From positions 1 to 64,000 of the forward strand of contig JBBIWA010000017.1 in the NCBI GenBank assembly GCA_037439425.1: a DNA stretch of 64,000 nucleotides, written 5' to 3'. Within the stretch, counting starts at the first letter, position 1, and the number at the start of each line of letters is the position of its first letter. Below the pieces are notes generated by a model. That model ran no database searches. It saw only the letters and a list, made by a program, of their open reading frames with translations, and was not told the DNA's origin. This document shows, one piece after another, positions 62,837 through 64,000 of this stretch. The position numbers and the translations under genes are program-made. This DNA is from JBBIWA01 sp037439425 (GTDB lineage Bacteria; Acidobacteriota; Blastocatellia; RBC074).

Positions 62837-63901
62837 ATGAAACGCATTGCAGTCATTCCAGGAGATGGGATCGGCATCGAGGTCACCCGCCAAGCAGTGC
62901 GCGCGCTGGAGACGCTGCGCGAGCGTTGCGGCATCGCTCTCGAAATGGTCCATTTCGACTGGGGTGCAGAGAAGTACCTGCGCGAAGGGGTAACACTGCC
63001 AGAAGGGGCGCTGGAGATGCTCCGGCGCGAATTCGATGCGATCCTGGCCGGAGCCTTTGGCGATCCGCGCGTGCCTTCCAACAAGCACGCAGCCGACATT
63101 CTGCTTGGACTCCGCTTCGGGCTGGACCTCTACATCAATCTGCGCCCGGTTCGATTGCTCAATGATCGCTTCACGCCGCTCAAGGGCCGCACCCGGGCCG
63201 ATATCAACTTCGTCGTCTTTCGGGAAAACACTGAAGGTGCCTATATCAATGCGGGCGGCGTCTTCAAGCGCGGTACGGGAGAAGAGATTGCCATTCAGGA
63301 AGAGATCCACACACGTCGAGGCGTTGAGCGGATCATCCGGGCGGCGTTCGAGTATGCTCGGCAGCACCAGCGGCGGCGCGTGACGATGGCCGACAAATCG
63401 AATGTCTTGACCTACGGGCACGACCTGTGGCGGCGGGTCTTCCAGCTGGTAGCGGCCGACTACCCGGAGATTGAGGCCAACGCACAATACATAGACGCGA
63501 TGGCAATGTTTATGGTCACCGATCCTGGGCAATACGAGGTGATTGTAACTAACAACATGTTCGGTGATATTATCACCGATCTGGGAGCCGGGATTCAGGG
63601 CGGGCTGGGCGTGGCAGCCTCGGCCAATCTGCATCCTGGCCAAATCTCTCTCTTTGAGCCGGTGCACGGGAGTGCGCCGGACAAGGCCGGGCGTGGCCTC
63701 GCCAATCCGATTGGCGCTATTGCCACGGCCGCTCTGATGCTCGATTATTTGGGTTACGGCCAAGCAGCGCGCCAGCTCGAGAAAGCCATCGAAGCGGCCT
63801 GTGAAGCTGGCGAAGTGACGGCGGATTTAGGCGGGAATCTTTCGACCGATGCCGCAGGCGCAGCCATTTGTAGTAGAATAGCGGAGGTTGCTTTCCTTTA
63901 A
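62837..63901 (+). CDS. Isocitrate/isopropylmalate dehydrogenase family enzyme
   Basis: A 354-residue NAD(P)-dependent beta-decarboxylating dehydrogenase. It begins RIAVIPGDGIGIEVTRQAV; the substrate and metal regions are LYINLRPVRLL, FRENTEGAYINAGGVF, TMADKSNVLTYGHDLWR and NNMFGDIITDLGAGIQGGLG; the cofactor loop is FEPVHGSAPDKAGRGLANPI. The ENTEG in place of the ELTGG of classical LeuB leaves open 3-isopropylmalate, homoisocitrate or tartrate-type substrates; isopropylmalate is most common for such proteins. Asp in DKSN and the HGSAPD loop suggest NAD preference. No leuCD genes are nearby in the window. Confidence 0.85.
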   Translation: MKRIAVIPGDGIGIEVTRQAVRALETLRERCGIALEMVHFDWGAEKYLREGVTLPEGALEMLRREFDAILAGAFGDPRVPSNKHAADILLGLRFGLDLYINLRPVRLLNDRFTPLKGRTRADINFVVFRENTEGAYINAGGVFKRGTGEEIAIQEEIHTRRGVERIIRAAFEYARQHQRRRVTMADKSNVLTYGHDLWRRVFQLVAADYPEIEANAQYIDAMAMFMVTDPGQYEVIVTNNMFGDIITDLGAGIQGGLGVAASANLHPGQISLFEPVHGSAPDKAGRGLANPIGAIATAALMLDYLGYGQAARQLEKAIEAACEAGEVTADLGGNLSTDAAGAAICSRIAEVAFL

Positions 63902-64000
63902 TCACCTGAGTGGAGGAAAGAATCGGCGAGTTTATTAACTCAAGTAGCAGGCACCGGGCCTTGGGCGATTTCGGCGTTTCCAAATTTTCTCTCCCTACAT
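63902..64000. other. Window end; possible start of another gene
   Basis: A GGAGGAAAG stretch at 63912-63920 looks like a ribosome binding site, and two plus-strand frames remain open to the edge (one from GTG 63910). No ATG follows at proper spacing, so I cannot decide which, if any, is coding. Confidence 0.25.

Noticed and set aside
62789..63763. 324-codon open frame on the minus strand
   Set aside because: Antisense to the isopropylmalate-dehydrogenase-family gene; no family resemblance and no ribosome binding site.

Overview
The window looks like chromosomal DNA of an Acidobacteriota member, probably class Blastocatellia or a close relative. The evidence is protein families typical of that phylum: an Oar-like TonB-dependent receptor with an N-terminal carboxypeptidase-regulatory domain, a 1,862-residue secreted protein built of TIGR03437-like, IPT/TIG and LVIVD-like repeats, and a DUF4388-J-domain-TPR fusion. 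Heptose enzymes point to a Gram-negative envelope. Lineage is inferred from gene content; there is no rRNA gene. Coding density is ordinary, but many spacers are long and carry REP-like hairpins, tandem repeats and short word repeats.

Layout. 0-6 kb: truncated gene, OmpR-type response regulator, purC, a small Fis-type HTH protein, and groES-groEL behind a sigma70-type promoter overlapping a perfect CIRCE operator. 5.6-9.3 kb (minus): FadB/FadJ-like fusion and a ThDP enzyme. 9.4-10.2 kb and 21.2-22.2 kb: two copies of a long non-coding composite repeat. 10.4-17.5 kb: transaldolase-like aldolase, EF-hand protein, NodI/NodJ-like ABC exporter interrupted by a methyltransferase gene, MFS exporter, enoyl-CoA hydratase. 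17.8-21.2 kb (minus): gmhB, heptosyltransferase-like GT9, isoprenylcysteine-methyltransferase-like protein, DUF3108. 22.9-28.2 kb: tRNA(CAT), plsC, DUF4388-J-TPR protein, and a lipid cluster of CDP-alcohol phosphatidyltransferase, HAD-IB phosphatase and PAP2-like protein. 28.6-37.4 kb: hendecad coiled-coil membrane protein, CcsA/HemX-like protein plus hemA, and the giant surface protein. 37.5-42 kb (minus): a compact four-gene set of PspA, membrane coiled-coil protein, TonB_C-domain protein and classical-clade AAA ATPase. 42.5-47 kb: RRM protein, TIGR00300/LOR-SDH-type protein, lutB-lutC. 48.3-53.6 kb: partial F-ATPase operon (b', b, delta, alpha, gamma only), VanZ-like protein and a small unknown protein. 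54.7-64 kb: Oar-like receptor, acyl-CoA dehydrogenase, CBS-domain protein, accD, M28 peptidase and an isopropylmalate-dehydrogenase-family enzyme.

How the genes work together. Several loci concern the envelope: LPS heptose, phospholipid headgroups, acyltransfer and PspA-type membrane maintenance. Others concern fatty-acid oxidation and synthesis (two enoyl-CoA hydratase proteins, acyl-CoA dehydrogenase, AccD). The most interesting locus is the pspA-AAA operon. PspA belongs to the ESCRT-III superfamily, and here it is co-transcribed with a classical AAA ATPase, which suggests a bacterial counterpart of the ESCRT-III/Vps4 remodelling pair, linked to two envelope proteins of unknown role.
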